Shown piece by piece: positions 33,646-45,061 of a DNA stretch of 64,000 nucleotides; the stretch's first letter is position 1, and the number at the start of each line of letters is the position of its first letter. The notes beneath the pieces are model-generated. The model was not told the origin of the DNA, did not search any database, and was given only the letters and a program-made list of their open reading frames with translations. Origin of the DNA: Hydrogenophaga sp. BPS33 (lineage in GTDB: Bacteria; Pseudomonadota; Gammaproteobacteria; Burkholderiales; Burkholderiaceae_C). Position numbers and translations under genes: made by a program. The DNA is taken from NCBI RefSeq assembly GCF_009859475.1, contig NZ_CP044549.1:248001-312000 (forward strand). Reading direction: 5' to 3'.

Positions 33646-34221
33646 ATGAGCACGATCGTTTCCCTTCCCAATGCCCCGCTGGGCTCGCGCCCGGCATCTG
33701 TCCCCGCGCACAAGGGGATCGAGGGCGTCCGCCGCCGCGGCGAAAACACCCGTGGCCTGACCGCCATGTTGCTGGCTGCTGTGCTGGCGGCGGTGGTGGT
33801 GTCCGCTGACCGCCTGATCAGCACCTGGGCCGATGACCAGTTGTTCCTGGCCTGGGTCCTCCTGTGGGTGGTGGTTTTCGCCAGCATGGCCTTGTTTGCC
33901 GATACCGCCCGTTCGCTGGCCCGTCGCGCCGCGGTGGGGCTGGACCGATGGTCACAGGCTTTGGCGGAAGCGCGCGCCGAAACCCGCCTGTGGAAATTGG
34001 CCCGCATGGACCACCGTCTGATGGCCGAGCTGACCGCCGCCCGCATGCGTGCGCAGGAGGAAGTGGCTGAGCAACCGGCTGCGCCCGTGACGCAGTCCTA
34101 TGCCGAAGCCCTGGCGCCGCTGGGCCTGCCCGAAGCGCCGAAGGCCGTTGAAGCGGAGCAGAGCTATTGGGTCCGGGTGGGCATGGCCCGCGCTCGCCGT
34201 CAGCTGGCGCACTACTACTGA
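33646..34221 (+). CDS. Two-helix membrane protein of unknown function
   Basis: 191 residues. Two adjacent hydrophobic helices are seen (about residues 38-56, LTAMLLAAVLAAVVVSADR, and 64-85, LFLAWVLLWVVVFASMALFA). A charged helical stretch rich in Ala, Arg and Glu follows (90-140, ARSLARRAAVGLDRW to ARMRAQEEVAEQ), likely cytoplasmic. I do not recognise a family, though proteins of this shape occur in other Comamonadaceae. An AAAGGAG ribosome-binding site precedes the ATG. Divergent from the LysR gene. Confidence 0.8.
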   Translation: MSTIVSLPNAPLGSRPASVPAHKGIEGVRRRGENTRGLTAMLLAAVLAAVVVSADRLISTWADDQLFLAWVLLWVVVFASMALFADTARSLARRAAVGLDRWSQALAEARAETRLWKLARMDHRLMAELTAARMRAQEEVAEQPAAPVTQSYAEALAPLGLPEAPKAVEAEQSYWVRVGMARARRQLAHYY

Positions 34222-34251
34222 CCCGCAGCGCCCTGCGCACCCAACAGAAAC

Positions 34252-34283
34252 AAAAAACGCCACCCTTCGGTGGCGTTTTTTTT
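34252..34283. terminator. Bidirectional hairpin terminator
   Basis: CGCCACC (34258-34264), loop CTTC, GGTGGCG (34269-34275): a perfect stem followed by eight T on the plus strand, with six A before it. It serves the membrane-protein gene on the plus strand and can end the convergent pckG transcript on the minus strand. Confidence 0.9.
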
Positions 34284-34357
34284 GTTTGCCGATCGCATAT
34301 CGGCATGGCGGTAGAGGCTCGCAGACCGTTCGAGCCTCCTGCCGGGCCTGGCCAAAC

Positions 34358-36217
34358 TCAAGCCGCCAGACGCTTCTCGATCGCGGCCTTGGTCTCTTCG
34401 AGTTCGCTCGGCAGGTGGTACGCCAGTTGGGTGAACAGCTCGCTGTGCAGGCCCAGTTCCTGGGTCCAGGCTGCCTTGTCGATGTGGGTGACGGTGCGGT
34501 ACTGGTCGGCCGAGAAGTCCAGACCTTCCCAGTGGATGTCCTCAAAACGGGGGCTCACGCCAAAGGCGTGTTCCACGCCGGCACCGGCCTGACCTTCCAG
34601 GCGGTCGATCATCCATTTCAGTACACGCATGTTTTCGCCAAAGCCCGGCCAGACGAACTTGCCGGCCTCGTCCTTGCGGAACCAGTTCACGCAGAAGATG
34701 CCCGGCAGCTTCGCGCCTTGGGCCGCGAGCTTGGCGCCCACGTCGAGCCAGTGCTGGAAGTAGTCGCTCATGTTGTAGCCGGTGAATGGCAGCATGGCGA
34801 AGGGGTCGCGGCGCACCACGCCTTGCGCACCGAAGGCGGCGGCGGTGGTTTCCGAGCCCATGGTGGCGGCCATGTACACGCCCTCGGTCCAGTTGCGCGC
34901 CTCGGTCACCAGCGGCACGGTGGTGGAGCGGCGGCCACCGAAGATGAAGGCGTCGATTGCCACGCCCGCCGGGTCGTCCCAAGCGGCGTCCAGCGCGGGG
35001 TTGTTGGTGGCGGCAACGGTGAAGCGCGCGTTCGGGTGGGCCGCCTTGGCGCCGGTTTCCTTGGCGATCTGGGGCGTCCAGTCCTTGCCTTGCCAGTCGA
35101 TGGCGTGGGCCGGTGCTTCGCCCATGCCTTCCCACCACACGTCGCCATCGTCGGTCAGCGCGACGTTGGTGAAGATCACGTCGCGGTCCAAGCTGGACAT
35201 GCAGTTGGGGTTGGTGGCGGTGTTGGTGCCCGGGGCCACACCGAAGTAGCCGGCTTCGGGGTTGATGGCGTACAGGCGGCCATCCTTGCCGGGCTTGATC
35301 CAGGCGATGTCGTCACCGATGGTCGTGACCTTCCAGCCTTCGAAGCCTTTGGGTGGGATCAGCATGGCGAAATTGGTCTTGCCGCAGGCGCTGGGGAAGG
35401 CTGCGGCCACGTGGTATTTCTTGCCTTGCGGGTTGGTCACGCCCAGGATCAGCATGTGCTCGGCCAGCCAGCCCTGGCGCTTGCCCATGGTGGAGGCGAT
35501 GCGCAGGGCGAAGCACTTCTTGCCCAGCAGTGCGTTGCCCCCGTAGCCCGAGCCGTAGCTCCAGATTTCGCGCGTTTCCGGGTAGTGAACGATGTACTTG
35601 GTGGTCGGGTTGCAAGGCCAGGTGGTCTTGTCGGTCTCGCCCTCGGCCAGCGGCGCGCCCACGGTGTGCACGCAAGGCACGAACTCGCCCTCGGCGCCGA
35701 GCACGTCGTACACGGCCTTGCCCATGCGGGTCATGAGCTTCATGTTGACGGCCACATAGGCGCTGTCGGAGAGCTCGATGCCGATGTGGGCGATCGGGCT
35801 GCCCAGGGGGCCCATGCTGAACGGCACCACGTACATGGTGCGGCCACGCATGCAGCCATCGAACAGCGGCTGCAGCGTGGCGCGCATCTCGGCCGGCGCT
35901 TTCCAGTTGTTGGTCGGGCCGGCATCTTCCTGGCGGGCCGAGCAGATGAAGGTGCGGTCTTCAACACGGGCCACGTCCGAGGGGTCGGAGCAGGCCAGGA
36001 AGCTGTTGGGCCGTTTCACCGGGTCAAGCTTTTTCAACGTGCCGGCATCTACCAGCTGTTGGCACAGGCGGGCGTATTCCTCTTCGCTGCCATCGCACCA
36101 GACGATCTGATCGGGCTTGCACAAGGCAGCCATGTCGGCCACCCAGGCGATCAGCCGGGCGTGTTTGACGTAGGGGGGGGTGTTGAGGGTAAGGCCCTGC
36201 ATCACAGGTGAGTTCAT
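34358..36217 (-). CDS. pckG: Phosphoenolpyruvate carboxykinase (GTP)
   Basis: 619 residues, the usual GTP-type PEPCK length. Diagnostic parts are [15 protein letters not shown] (P-loop kinase motif with the reactive Cys), the oxaloacetate/Mn2+ region around [10 protein letters not shown], and [18 protein letters not shown] near the end. The enzyme converts oxaloacetate + GTP to PEP + CO2, the entry to gluconeogenesis, and suits growth on acids. ATG 36217 agrees with the family start. The upstream region carries direct repeats that may control it. Confidence 0.96.
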   Translation of the reverse strand: MNSPVMQGLTLNTPPYVKHARLIAWVADMAALCKPDQIVWCDGSEEEYARLCQQLVDAGTLKKLDPVKRPNSFLACSDPSDVARVEDRTFICSARQEDAGPTNNWKAPAEMRATLQPLFDGCMRGRTMYVVPFSMGPLGSPIAHIGIELSDSAYVAVNMKLMTRMGKAVYDVLGAEGEFVPCVHTVGAPLAEGETDKTTWPCNPTTKYIVHYPETREIWSYGSGYGGNALLGKKCFALRIASTMGKRQGWLAEHMLILGVTNPQGKKYHVAAAFPSACGKTNFAMLIPPKGFEGWKVTTIGDDIAWIKPGKDGRLYAINPEAGYFGVAPGTNTATNPNCMSSLDRDVIFTNVALTDDGDVWWEGMGEAPAHAIDWQGKDWTPQIAKETGAKAAHPNARFTVAATNNPALDAAWDDPAGVAIDAFIFGGRRSTTVPLVTEARNWTEGVYMAATMGSETTAAAFGAQGVVRRDPFAMLPFTGYNMSDYFQHWLDVGAKLAAQGAKLPGIFCVNWFRKDEAGKFVWPGFGENMRVLKWMIDRLEGQAGAGVEHAFGVSPRFEDIHWEGLDFSADQYRTVTHIDKAAWTQELGLHSELFTQLAYHLPSELEETKAAIEKRLAA

Positions 36218-36488
36218 GGATGGGCTCCAGAAGTTGTAAACCGGTGCACCTCAGAGACACCGACAGCCGCAGGCGTCGGCGTCGACGCGGCGGCTGTCCA
36301 AAGTGTCCCTTCGGGGGAGGGGTCGACGCGGAGAAGGTGGGGAGTGCCAGGTCCCAGGACCTAGCCCACCCGGCGAGTCGGCCTATGGGGCAATTTTATG
36401 AAAGTGCCCACCGGGTTACATGGTTGTTACATGCAAAGCCTGCATAACGTGATGCATTCGACGCCTCAACCTCCTGGACGTCTCGGGC
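36218..36488. other. Intergenic region upstream of pckG, with repeated motifs
   Basis: No gene is seen. GTTACATG is directly repeated at 36415-36422 and 36426-36433 (11-bp period, one helical turn). Next to it, ATGCA-AAGCC-TGCAT (36431-36445) is an inverted repeat, and another ATGCA follows in GATGCATT. Near 36349, CAGGTCC/CAGGACCT forms a second dyad. The cluster about 200 bp before pckG looks like a regulator-binding region. Which regulator is unknown. Confidence 0.4.
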
Positions 36489-36523
36489 AAAAAAAAAGCC
36501 GAAGGCCCGTTCGGGCGTTCGGC
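36489..36523 (-). terminator. Rho-independent terminator of the 47-residue membrane protein gene
   Basis: On the minus strand: GCCGAA ... TTCGGC outer stem with an inner CCCG/CGGG stem (plus 36498-36523), then nine T (plus-strand A 36489-36497). It lies 20 bp after the stop of the small gene. Confidence 0.88.
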
Positions 36524-36543
36524 TTTCTCGAGAAATGGAGCGA

Positions 36544-36687
36544 TCAGGCCATGAACACGGCAATGAACGCCAGTAGAAACATGAGCACGCCACCAGCGAT
36601 GGGCAGCACGACGGGCATGTAAGGAACGATGGACTCCACCAGATCTTCGGGATGATCGCTGGACGCGTGGCTTTCGTGCTGAGACAT
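36544..36687 (-). CDS. Small single-pass membrane protein, 47 residues
   Basis: Deduced by reading the minus strand; too short for usual gene finding. The first 19 residues are polar and His/Asp/Glu-rich (MSQHESHASSDDHPEDLVE, as read), and a hydrophobic helix follows (about 23-46, PVVLPIAGGVLMFLLAFIAV, then FMA). A GGAG site lies 10 bases before the ATG, and a strong terminator follows the stop, so it is very probably a real gene. The function is unknown. Small proteins with this pattern are often accessory subunits of membrane complexes. Confidence 0.7.
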   Translation of the reverse strand: MSQHESHASSDHPEDLVESIVPYMPVVLPIAGGVLMFLLAFIAVFMA

Positions 36688-36740
36688 GTTGCGGGGCTCC
36701 GTCAAGGGTTCAAAACTTGCGGGATTTTACGGGATAGGGT

Positions 36741-37169
36741 TCAGAGCAGCGCATAGGTGGTGCTTGCACGGCACACGCTGCGTCCGTCGTTGGCGCCGCA
36801 GATGTCGATCTCGCCGAACGCCAGGTTCTTGCCGGCGCGGATCACGCGCGCGGTGATGCGGGCGTCTTGCTCCGAGAGCGGTTTGAGGAAACTGCTGTTG
36901 AGCTGCACGGTGGTCATGGGGCGGCGGGTGCCCAGCTGCGTGACGATGGCCAGCACCATGGCGGTGTCGGCCGCTGCCATCATGGCCTGGCCGCACAGCA
37001 TGCCGCCCACGCGCGAAAGCTGTTCGCTCTGCGGCAGTACCAGGGTGACCTCGCCATCGCCGAAGGACGATACCCGCAGGCCCATGGCCTGGATCCACGG
37101 CGCGAACCAATCCCTCAGCAGCCCCTGCAGCAACTCGGTGGTGATGACCTCGTCGGGGTTCGAGCCCAT
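36741..37169 (-). CDS. PaaI-family hotdog thioesterase
   Basis: 142 residues. The hotdog helix region is RVGGMLCGQAMMAAADTAMVLAIV, with the conserved Gly-Gln and the acidic Asp, and TTVQLNSSFLKPL is the following strand pair. It belongs to the PaaI/DUF4442-like thioesterase group that hydrolyses acyl-CoA esters. It starts 4 bp after the stop of the mechanosensitive-channel gene, so the two form an operon. Confidence 0.87.
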   Translation of the reverse strand: MGSNPDEVITTELLQGLLRDWFAPWIQAMGLRVSSFGDGEVTLVLPQSEQLSRVGGMLCGQAMMAAADTAMVLAIVTQLGTRRPMTTVQLNSSFLKPLSEQDARITARVIRAGKNLAFGEIDICGANDGRSVCRASTTYALL

Positions 37170-37173
37170 GGGC

Positions 37174-38634
37174 TCAGTCCTCGCGGCGCAGCTTGGAGAG
37201 CCAGTGCTCCATCAGCTTGCCGGCGGCTTCACGTCCGCCCAGTCCGAAAGACAGCGCTACCGCCACAGAGACGGCGCCCAGCGTGAGACCGAAGGCCAGG
37301 TTGACGATGTCGTCGGCAATGCCCATGGCGCGCAGGCCCATGGCGATCACCAGCGCCAGGATGGCATAGCGGCCGATGCGCGCCAGGCCTTTGGTGCCGG
37401 CGCCGCTGGCGCGGTCGATGGCGTCGTAGGCGAGGTTGGCGAGCCAGAAGCCGATCACCAGGATGGCCGAGCCGAGCAGGATGTCGCCACCGAAGCGGAT
37501 GAAGCTGGAGACGATGACGCTGACCTGGCCAAAGCCGAGTTGCGCCGCGGCCTCCACGGTGGCGAACAGCATGGCGAAGAACAGCACCACGCGGCCCACG
37601 GCGGTGGAGGCGCTGGTGTTCTCGAAGGCATGGGCCATGTTCACGCGCGCGGGCAGAGCGTCAAAACCCAGCGTGGCCAACAGGCTGGCCAGCAGCTTGC
37701 TCGCGAACGACGCCACCAGCCAGGTGACCACCAGGATCAGTGCTGCGGCGATGAGGTGCGGCACCGCCTGCAGCATCAGGTTGAGCATGTCGGTGGCGGG
37801 TTTGGAGATGGCTTCGACCTTCAGCGCGTCGAGCGCGGCGATCAACGAGGGCAGGAACACCGCCACGAAGACCAGCATGCCGATGACGCGCGAGAGCTTC
37901 ACCGTGTCGCCCAGGCCGGCTTGGTGCCCGAGCTTGTCCACGCCGGCCGTGCGGCTCAGGTGCGTGGTGAGGTTGCGCAGCACGGTGGCCACGATCCAGC
38001 CGACGCCGCCGATCACCAGGGCCGCGACCGCGTTGGGCAACATGTCCAGGGTCTTGGTCACCATCTGGCGCAACGGTTCGAGCAGCCCTTCCATTTGCAG
38101 CGCGCCCAGCACGGCGGGCACGAACAGCAGGATCACCAGCCAGAACAGCGCGCCCGAGAGGCTCTCGCTGATGGGCGCCATGTCGGCGTGTTCGGACAGC
38201 GTCTCATCCAGCGTGGTCTTGTCCAGCAGCTTCTGCGACAGTGCGCGCACGACGCTGGCGACGAGCCACCCGACAAGTGCCAGGACCAGGCCGCCGATGA
38301 TGCGGGGCGCGTACTCGAACAACTGGGTGGTGAAGGCCGAGAACGGACCGGAGACGAGCGCCAGGTTGAGCGAGTTGAAGACCGCGACCAAGGTGAGCAG
38401 GATCACGATCCAGAACAGCGCCAGCGCAACCGCGCCTTCGACGTCCACGCGCGTGTTCGTGAGTTTGCCCACGCGGTGGTTGAGGCCGATAAAGCCCAGG
38501 CTCTTGCGCGTGCCGGCGCGCACGATGACCGCAATGAGCCAGCCTAGAATGAAAATGGCGAGCGCGCCGAGCAGTTGTGGAATGTGCGTGCCCAGCGTGT
38601 TCTGCAGGGAATTCCACAAGGTGTTGGTATCCAT
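37174..38634 (-). CDS. Mechanosensitive-channel-family membrane protein with repeated TM-helix domain
   Basis: 486 residues with about ten or more hydrophobic segments in repeated units. LGALAIFILGWLIAVIVR, IIGGLVLALVGWLVASVVRAL and VAALVIGGVGWIVATVLRNL share the pattern of the conserved TM-helix repeat (PF05552-like) found in MscS-superfamily and related proteins. A full MscS beta domain is not clearly present, so gating by tension is uncertain. Its stop precedes the thioesterase gene by 4 bp. Confidence 0.8.
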   Translation of the reverse strand: MDTNTLWNSLQNTLGTHIPQLLGALAIFILGWLIAVIVRAGTRKSLGFIGLNHRVGKLTNTRVDVEGAVALALFWIVILLTLVAVFNSLNLALVSGPFSAFTTQLFEYAPRIIGGLVLALVGWLVASVVRALSQKLLDKTTLDETLSEHADMAPISESLSGALFWLVILLFVPAVLGALQMEGLLEPLRQMVTKTLDMLPNAVAALVIGGVGWIVATVLRNLTTHLSRTAGVDKLGHQAGLGDTVKLSRVIGMLVFVAVFLPSLIAALDALKVEAISKPATDMLNLMLQAVPHLIAAALILVVTWLVASFASKLLASLLATLGFDALPARVNMAHAFENTSASTAVGRVVLFFAMLFATVEAAAQLGFGQVSVIVSSFIRFGGDILLGSAILVIGFWLANLAYDAIDRASGAGTKGLARIGRYAILALVIAMGLRAMGIADDIVNLAFGLTLGAVSVAVALSFGLGGREAAGKLMEHWLSKLRRED

Positions 38635-38721
38635 TTCTTCCTCCGGGTAACGTTGGCAATGCGGCGCATGATGTCAGAGGCTGCGCCACAGCGTCAACCG
38701 TGCAGAGCCGCCCGCGCGGCC

Positions 38722-39927
38722 CTACATGGGCACCGACGCGGCATCAAAACCCGCCTCGCGCAGGCGTTCGATCACCAGTTCGATGTGCTCGCGCCCGCGC
38801 GTCTGCAGCACCAGTTCGATGGCGACGTTCTGCGCCGCCAGCAGCGTGAAGGCGCGTTGGTGGTGCACCTCGTTCACATTGGCGCCCGCTTCGGCGACGG
38901 TGGTCGCGATGCGCGCGAGGTTGCCGGGCACGTCGCGCGCATTGACCTGGATGCGCGCCAGCCGGCCCGCGCGCACCATGCCGCGCTCGATGATGGAGGC
39001 CAGCAGCATCGGGTCGATGTTGCCCCCGCACAGCACCAGGCCCACGCGTTGTCCGGCAAAGCGCGCTGGGTGTTTGATGAGCGCTGCGAGGCCGGCCGCG
39101 CCAGCGCCCTCCACCAGCGTTTTCTCGATCTCCAGCAGCATCACGATGGCCTGCTCGATGTCACCCTCGTCGACCAGCAGCAGTTCATCGACACGGCGAC
39201 GCACAATGGCCTCGGTGATCACGCCTGGTGTGCCCACGGCGATGCCTTCGGCGATCGTGCTCGTGCCCTGCGGCAATTGCGTGCCCTGGATGGCATTGAC
39301 CATGGCGGGGAAGCGCTCGGTCTGCACGCCGACGATGCGGATGTCGGGGCGGATTCCCTTGGCGGCGGTGGCAATGCCTGCGATCAGGCCGCCACCGCCG
39401 ATCGCGATCACCAAGGTGTCCAGATCGGGTTGCTCGCGCAGCATCTCCAGCCCCAGCGTGCCTTGGCCGGCGACGATGGCCTCGTCGTCGTACGGGTGCA
39501 CGAACACCAGACCATCGCGTTGCGCGAGCTCGCGCGCATGCGAACGTGAAGCGTCCAGCGTGTCGCCGTGCAGCACCACCTCGGCGCCGAAGCCGCGCGT
39601 GCGCTCCACCTTCACACCCGGGGTGAAGAGTGGCATGACGATCACCGCGCGAATGCCCAGGCGTTGCGCGTGGTAGGCCACGCCCTGGGCGTGGTTGCCC
39701 GCGCTCATGGCCACGACGCCCCGCGCGCGCTCCTGCGCGGTGAGTTGCGCCAGTTTGTTGCACGCGCCCCGCTCCTTGAACGACGCTGTGTACTGCAGGT
39801 TCTCGAACTTCAGAAACACCTGACAGCCGGTGAGCTGGGAAATCGTGCGCGACTCGACGAATGGTGTGTCGAGCACATGCCCCTTCAGGCGGGCGGCGGC
39901 GGCTTCGATGTCGTGGAGTTGCAGCAT
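38722..39927 (-). CDS. Threonine ammonia-lyase (catabolic type, with C-terminal ACT domain)
   Basis: 401 residues. The PLP-binding Lys is in TASFKERGACNKL, the phosphate loop is IGGGGLIAGIA, and SAGNHAQGVAYHA is the serine/threonine dehydratase Asn loop. The C-terminal 80 residues (RLARIQVNARDVPGNLARI, VNEVHHQRAF) are an ACT-like regulatory domain. It deaminates threonine to 2-oxobutanoate. The short ACT-containing form fits the catabolic/biosynthetic intermediate type. Divergent from the AAA+ gene. Confidence 0.93.
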   Translation of the reverse strand: MLQLHDIEAAAARLKGHVLDTPFVESRTISQLTGCQVFLKFENLQYTASFKERGACNKLAQLTAQERARGVVAMSAGNHAQGVAYHAQRLGIRAVIVMPLFTPGVKVERTRGFGAEVVLHGDTLDASRSHARELAQRDGLVFVHPYDDEAIVAGQGTLGLEMLREQPDLDTLVIAIGGGGLIAGIATAAKGIRPDIRIVGVQTERFPAMVNAIQGTQLPQGTSTIAEGIAVGTPGVITEAIVRRRVDELLLVDEGDIEQAIVMLLEIEKTLVEGAGAAGLAALIKHPARFAGQRVGLVLCGGNIDPMLLASIIERGMVRAGRLARIQVNARDVPGNLARIATTVAEAGANVNEVHHQRAFTLLAAQNVAIELVLQTRGREHIELVIERLREAGFDAASVPM

Positions 39928-40098
39928 GGCGGCATTGTGAACCAGCCGTTGCGCGGGGGCATGCGGGCAAAGCCTGACAAACTGCTCAAACGGCCTTAGC
40001 ACGCTCTTCCATCATTCGTCAAGCTAGGTTATGGTCCGCTCAACTGCCGGCCCACGCTGGCATGGAATCCCAGGGACGATAGGTCTGGAGGTGTCTGG

Positions 40099-42492
40099 AT
40101 GAACAAGCGCTCGCCGCCGCCGGCGGCAACGGCGGTTCGCACCGTGCCCGAGGCGCGCGAAAGCCGCGGCCCCCTCGCGGGCGAGGGGCGTGTGTTCGTG
40201 CCACACGGCCTGCGCCAGGCACCGGTGCTGGACCTCATGTGCTCCCATTTCGTGCTCACCCTGGCTGCGCGCCAGGGCCCGCGTTTCAACGTGCGGCGCG
40301 ACCTCAACACCTTGCTCTCGCTTGCCGGCCGCCATCTGGTGTGGCCGCAGACCGTGCTGCTGCGCTTGCGCGGGTTTCTGCAACGCCGCTGCAAGGACAA
40401 CGAGCTCTGGAGCGGCCACGACCTGCTGGCCACCAACGCCTTCATGGAGCGCTACGGCGTGTGGCGCGGCCCGTATGAGGAAGGCACGCTGTTCTTCTAC
40501 CTCGACGAGTACGCCAAGGAGTCGCCCAAAGACCTGCTCTCGGTGCTGGCCGTGACCGGTGAGTGGCTGAGCCATTCGCTGAAAAAGCAGTCCACCCTGG
40601 TGGAGAAGAACATCGACGCGCTTGCCGGCCTGCTGCAGCTCAACCGCGCCGAGCGCGCGCTGCTGCTGTACGGCACGCTGGCGCGCTACCAACGCGACCT
40701 GCGCTCCATCCTGGTCGAGTTCAAGGTGAACAACGCGCCCGAGGCCTATGCGGCGATCGCCGACGTGGCCGGCGTGAAGGCCAGCGAGGTCGGCGAAGCG
40801 CTGCGCGCGGGCTCGCGCCTGGAGCGCATCGGCATGGTGGAGAACCTGATCTCCGAGCACAACATCACCGATCTGGCCGACCTGATGAAGGTCAGCGAAA
40901 AGTTGCCGCCGGTGCTGATGCGCGAGTACCGCACGCAAAGCGAGCTGATGGCTGTGTTCACCCGGCCGGCCGCGCGGTCGGCACTGAGCGAGAAGGACTT
41001 CGACTACGTGGGCGAAGACGTGCGCCTGCTCTGCGGCCTGTTGCGCGAAGCCGTGGCGCGCAAGGAGCTGGGCGTGAACGTGCTGCTCTATGGACCTCCT
41101 GGCACGGGCAAGACCGAGTTGGCGCGCGTGGTGGCCAACGCCGCGGGTCTGGAGTTGTTCGAGGTGGAGTACGCCGACCGCGATGGCAATGCGCTCTCGG
41201 GACGCGACCGCTACCGTTCGCTGCAGATCGCCCAGGTGTTCCTGAAAGGCACGGCGCATTCCGCCTTGTTGTTCGACGAAGTGGAAGACGTGTTCCCACC
41301 CATTTCCAGCGAAGCCGCGCAGCTGATGGCGCGCGCCGAGCATGTGACTGCGCCGCACACGGGCAGTGTCAGCGGAAAGGCCTGGGTCAACCAGATTCTG
41401 GAGACCAATGCCGTGCCCACGCTGTGGGTGACCAACCGCATCGAGCAGATCGATCCTGCGTTTCGCCGCCGCTTCGCCTACCACCTCGAACTCAAGAGCC
41501 CGCCGCCGGGCGCGCGCGAACAGCTGGTGCGCAAGACACTCGAAGGTGCGCCAGTGTCCGACACGCTGGTGGCCCGGTTGACCGAGCGCAAGGGGCTCAC
41601 GCCCGCGCAGATCCGCACCGCTTTGCGGTTTGCGCAACTGGCTGCGAGCCCTGCCAAACCCAAGGCTCGGCGCACCGCCAAGGCGCCGGCGTTGCTGGAC
41701 GACCTGATCGAGCGCCAGCTCAAGAACGCCGACCTGGCCCTGGGCCGCAAACCCGATCTGGCGCAGCGCCCGAGCGCCACGCAGTACAGCCTGGACATGC
41801 TCAACATCGAGACGCGGCACGAACTGCCCCGTGTGATCGCCGCGCTCAAGGCGCGCGGCCATGGTTGTCTGTGTTTCCACGGCGCTCCCGGCACCGGCAA
41901 GACCGCGCTGGCCGAGCACATCGCGCAGCAGTTGGAGCGCCCTCTCATGATCCGGCGCGCCAGCGATCTGGTGAGCAAATTCGTGGGCGAGACCGAACAG
42001 CAGATGGCCGCGATGTTCCGGGAAGCCGAAGCCGAGAAGGCCGTGTTGTTGCTCGACGAGGCCGACAGCTTCCTGCAGGACCGCAGGGGTGCGCAGCGCA
42101 CCTACGAAGTGACCGAAGTCAACGAGATGCTGCAAGGCATGGAGCGGTTCGCCGGCATCTTCATCTGCACCACCAACCTGATGGACAGCATCGACCAGGC
42201 AGCGCTGCGGCGCTTTACCTTCAAGATCCGTTTCAAGCCACTCACGGCAGAACAGCGCGAAAGGATGTTCGTGGTGGAGGCGCTGGAGGGTGATGCCACG
42301 CGGCTGGAGCCGGCGTTGCGCGCGCGGCTGGCCAAGCTTGATCAGCTCTGCCCGGGCGATTTCGCCGCGGTCAAACGGCAGGTGGAGATCCTGGCGGAAG
42401 TGCTGGCGCCGGAGGAGTTCATCGCCCAGCTCGAAGCCGAGCACCGCATCAAACCGGAGGTGCGCGAAGCACGGGGCATCGGTTTCACCTGA
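40099..42492 (+). CDS. Tandem AAA+ ATPase of unknown function
   Basis: 797 residues. Two AAA+ modules: Walker A GPPGTGKT (332-339) and Walker B LLFDEVED (390-397); then GAPGTGKT (595-602) and LLLDEADS (650-657). The arginine-finger/sensor regions are plausible (NRIEQIDPAFRRRF; TTNLMDSIDQAALRRFTFK). The first 300 residues are helical with no recognised domain. The organisation resembles cytosolic unfoldase-type or Cdc48-like ATPases more than DNA-processing ones. A GGAGG ribosome-binding site precedes ATG 40099. The partner and role are unknown. Confidence 0.88.
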   Translation: MNKRSPPPAATAVRTVPEARESRGPLAGEGRVFVPHGLRQAPVLDLMCSHFVLTLAARQGPRFNVRRDLNTLLSLAGRHLVWPQTVLLRLRGFLQRRCKDNELWSGHDLLATNAFMERYGVWRGPYEEGTLFFYLDEYAKESPKDLLSVLAVTGEWLSHSLKKQSTLVEKNIDALAGLLQLNRAERALLLYGTLARYQRDLRSILVEFKVNNAPEAYAAIADVAGVKASEVGEALRAGSRLERIGMVENLISEHNITDLADLMKVSEKLPPVLMREYRTQSELMAVFTRPAARSALSEKDFDYVGEDVRLLCGLLREAVARKELGVNVLLYGPPGTGKTELARVVANAAGLELFEVEYADRDGNALSGRDRYRSLQIAQVFLKGTAHSALLFDEVEDVFPPISSEAAQLMARAEHVTAPHTGSVSGKAWVNQILETNAVPTLWVTNRIEQIDPAFRRRFAYHLELKSPPPGAREQLVRKTLEGAPVSDTLVARLTERKGLTPAQIRTALRFAQLAASPAKPKARRTAKAPALLDDLIERQLKNADLALGRKPDLAQRPSATQYSLDMLNIETRHELPRVIAALKARGHGCLCFHGAPGTGKTALAEHIAQQLERPLMIRRASDLVSKFVGETEQQMAAMFREAEAEKAVLLLDEADSFLQDRRGAQRTYEVTEVNEMLQGMERFAGIFICTTNLMDSIDQAALRRFTFKIRFKPLTAEQRERMFVVEALEGDATRLEPALRARLAKLDQLCPGDFAAVKRQVEILAEVLAPEEFIAQLEAEHRIKPEVREARGIGFT

Positions 42493-42544
42493 GCCGTCGG
42501 CACGAAACGGGTCCGAATCCAGAATGCCGCGGAACTGGCCTTGG

Positions 42545-42569
42545 CCTGTCCTGCGCTTGTCGAAGGGCC
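42545..42569. repeat. Dispersed REP-like repeat (one copy)
   Basis: CCTGTCCTGCGCTTGTCGAAGGGCC. The inner CTTGTCGAAGG closely resembles a short repeat scattered between genes in many proteobacterial genomes (consensus near CCTTCGACAAGCTCAGGAC). Only one clear copy was found in this window. Confidence 0.5.
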
Positions 42570-42624
42570 AGGCCGCAGGCATTGCCCCCTGGGGGTGACG
42601 CACCGCAGGTGCGGCGCGGGGGGG

Positions 42625-42969
42625 TCAATGAACCAAGGCCATCGGACCCGTGGGCAGCTCGTCCGACGAATAGTCGGGGTGGTGGCTCAGGAAGAAGCGC
42701 AGCTTCTGGTCCAGGCGGGCTAGGCGGTCGTGGGCGACGCTTTCGCAGTGGTGCTTGGAAATCAGCGAGAACAGCTGGCTGCGCAGAAACCACAGATCCT
42801 TCGGCGTCAGGCACGAAGAGAGCGTGGCCTGCATGCGGGTGCGGATCGGGTCCTTGATGTCCGCCATGGCCTGGTGGAATTCATCGACGACAAAGTCCAG
42901 TTCCAGCACCTGCGTATCGTGGTACTGGGCTTTCGGGGTTTTGCCAAACCACGGCAACCTGAAAAACAT
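42625..42969 (-). CDS. Conserved hypothetical protein
   Basis: 114 residues, mostly alpha-helical, with no transmembrane segment. LDFVVDEFHQAMADIKDPIRTRM and LWFLRSQLFSLISKHH are the more regular stretches. It lies between the AAA+ gene and recQ, on the opposite strand to the AAA+ gene. A GGGAG site is 6 bases before ATG 42969. The frame extends upstream, but the upstream part is a low-complexity basic shadow. The function is unknown. Confidence 0.75.
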   Translation of the reverse strand: MFFRLPWFGKTPKAQYHDTQVLELDFVVDEFHQAMADIKDPIRTRMQATLSSCLTPKDLWFLRSQLFSLISKHHCESVAHDRLARLDQKLRFFLSHHPDYSSDELPTGPMALVH

Positions 42970-43143
42970 GAAGCGCTCCCGTCGTCGATGTCGATGTGTC
43001 TGGCCTGGAAAAGGACTCTTCCGGCTACATCCAGAACATCGGCTTGAGGGCCGGCCGCTTGAGCGGCGGACGGGGGCTGAGCGACGGGCGGTTGGCCCGT
43101 TCACACCTTGGTTGTCAGTGCTGCTTTTCGATGGACTTTAGCT

Positions 43144-45057
<1,914 letters not shown>

Positions 45058-45061
45058 GGAC

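Noticed and set aside
40024..42603. An 859-residue minus-strand frame opposite the AAA+ gene
   Set aside because: It is a GC-driven shadow of the two-Walker ATPase, with no domain of its own.
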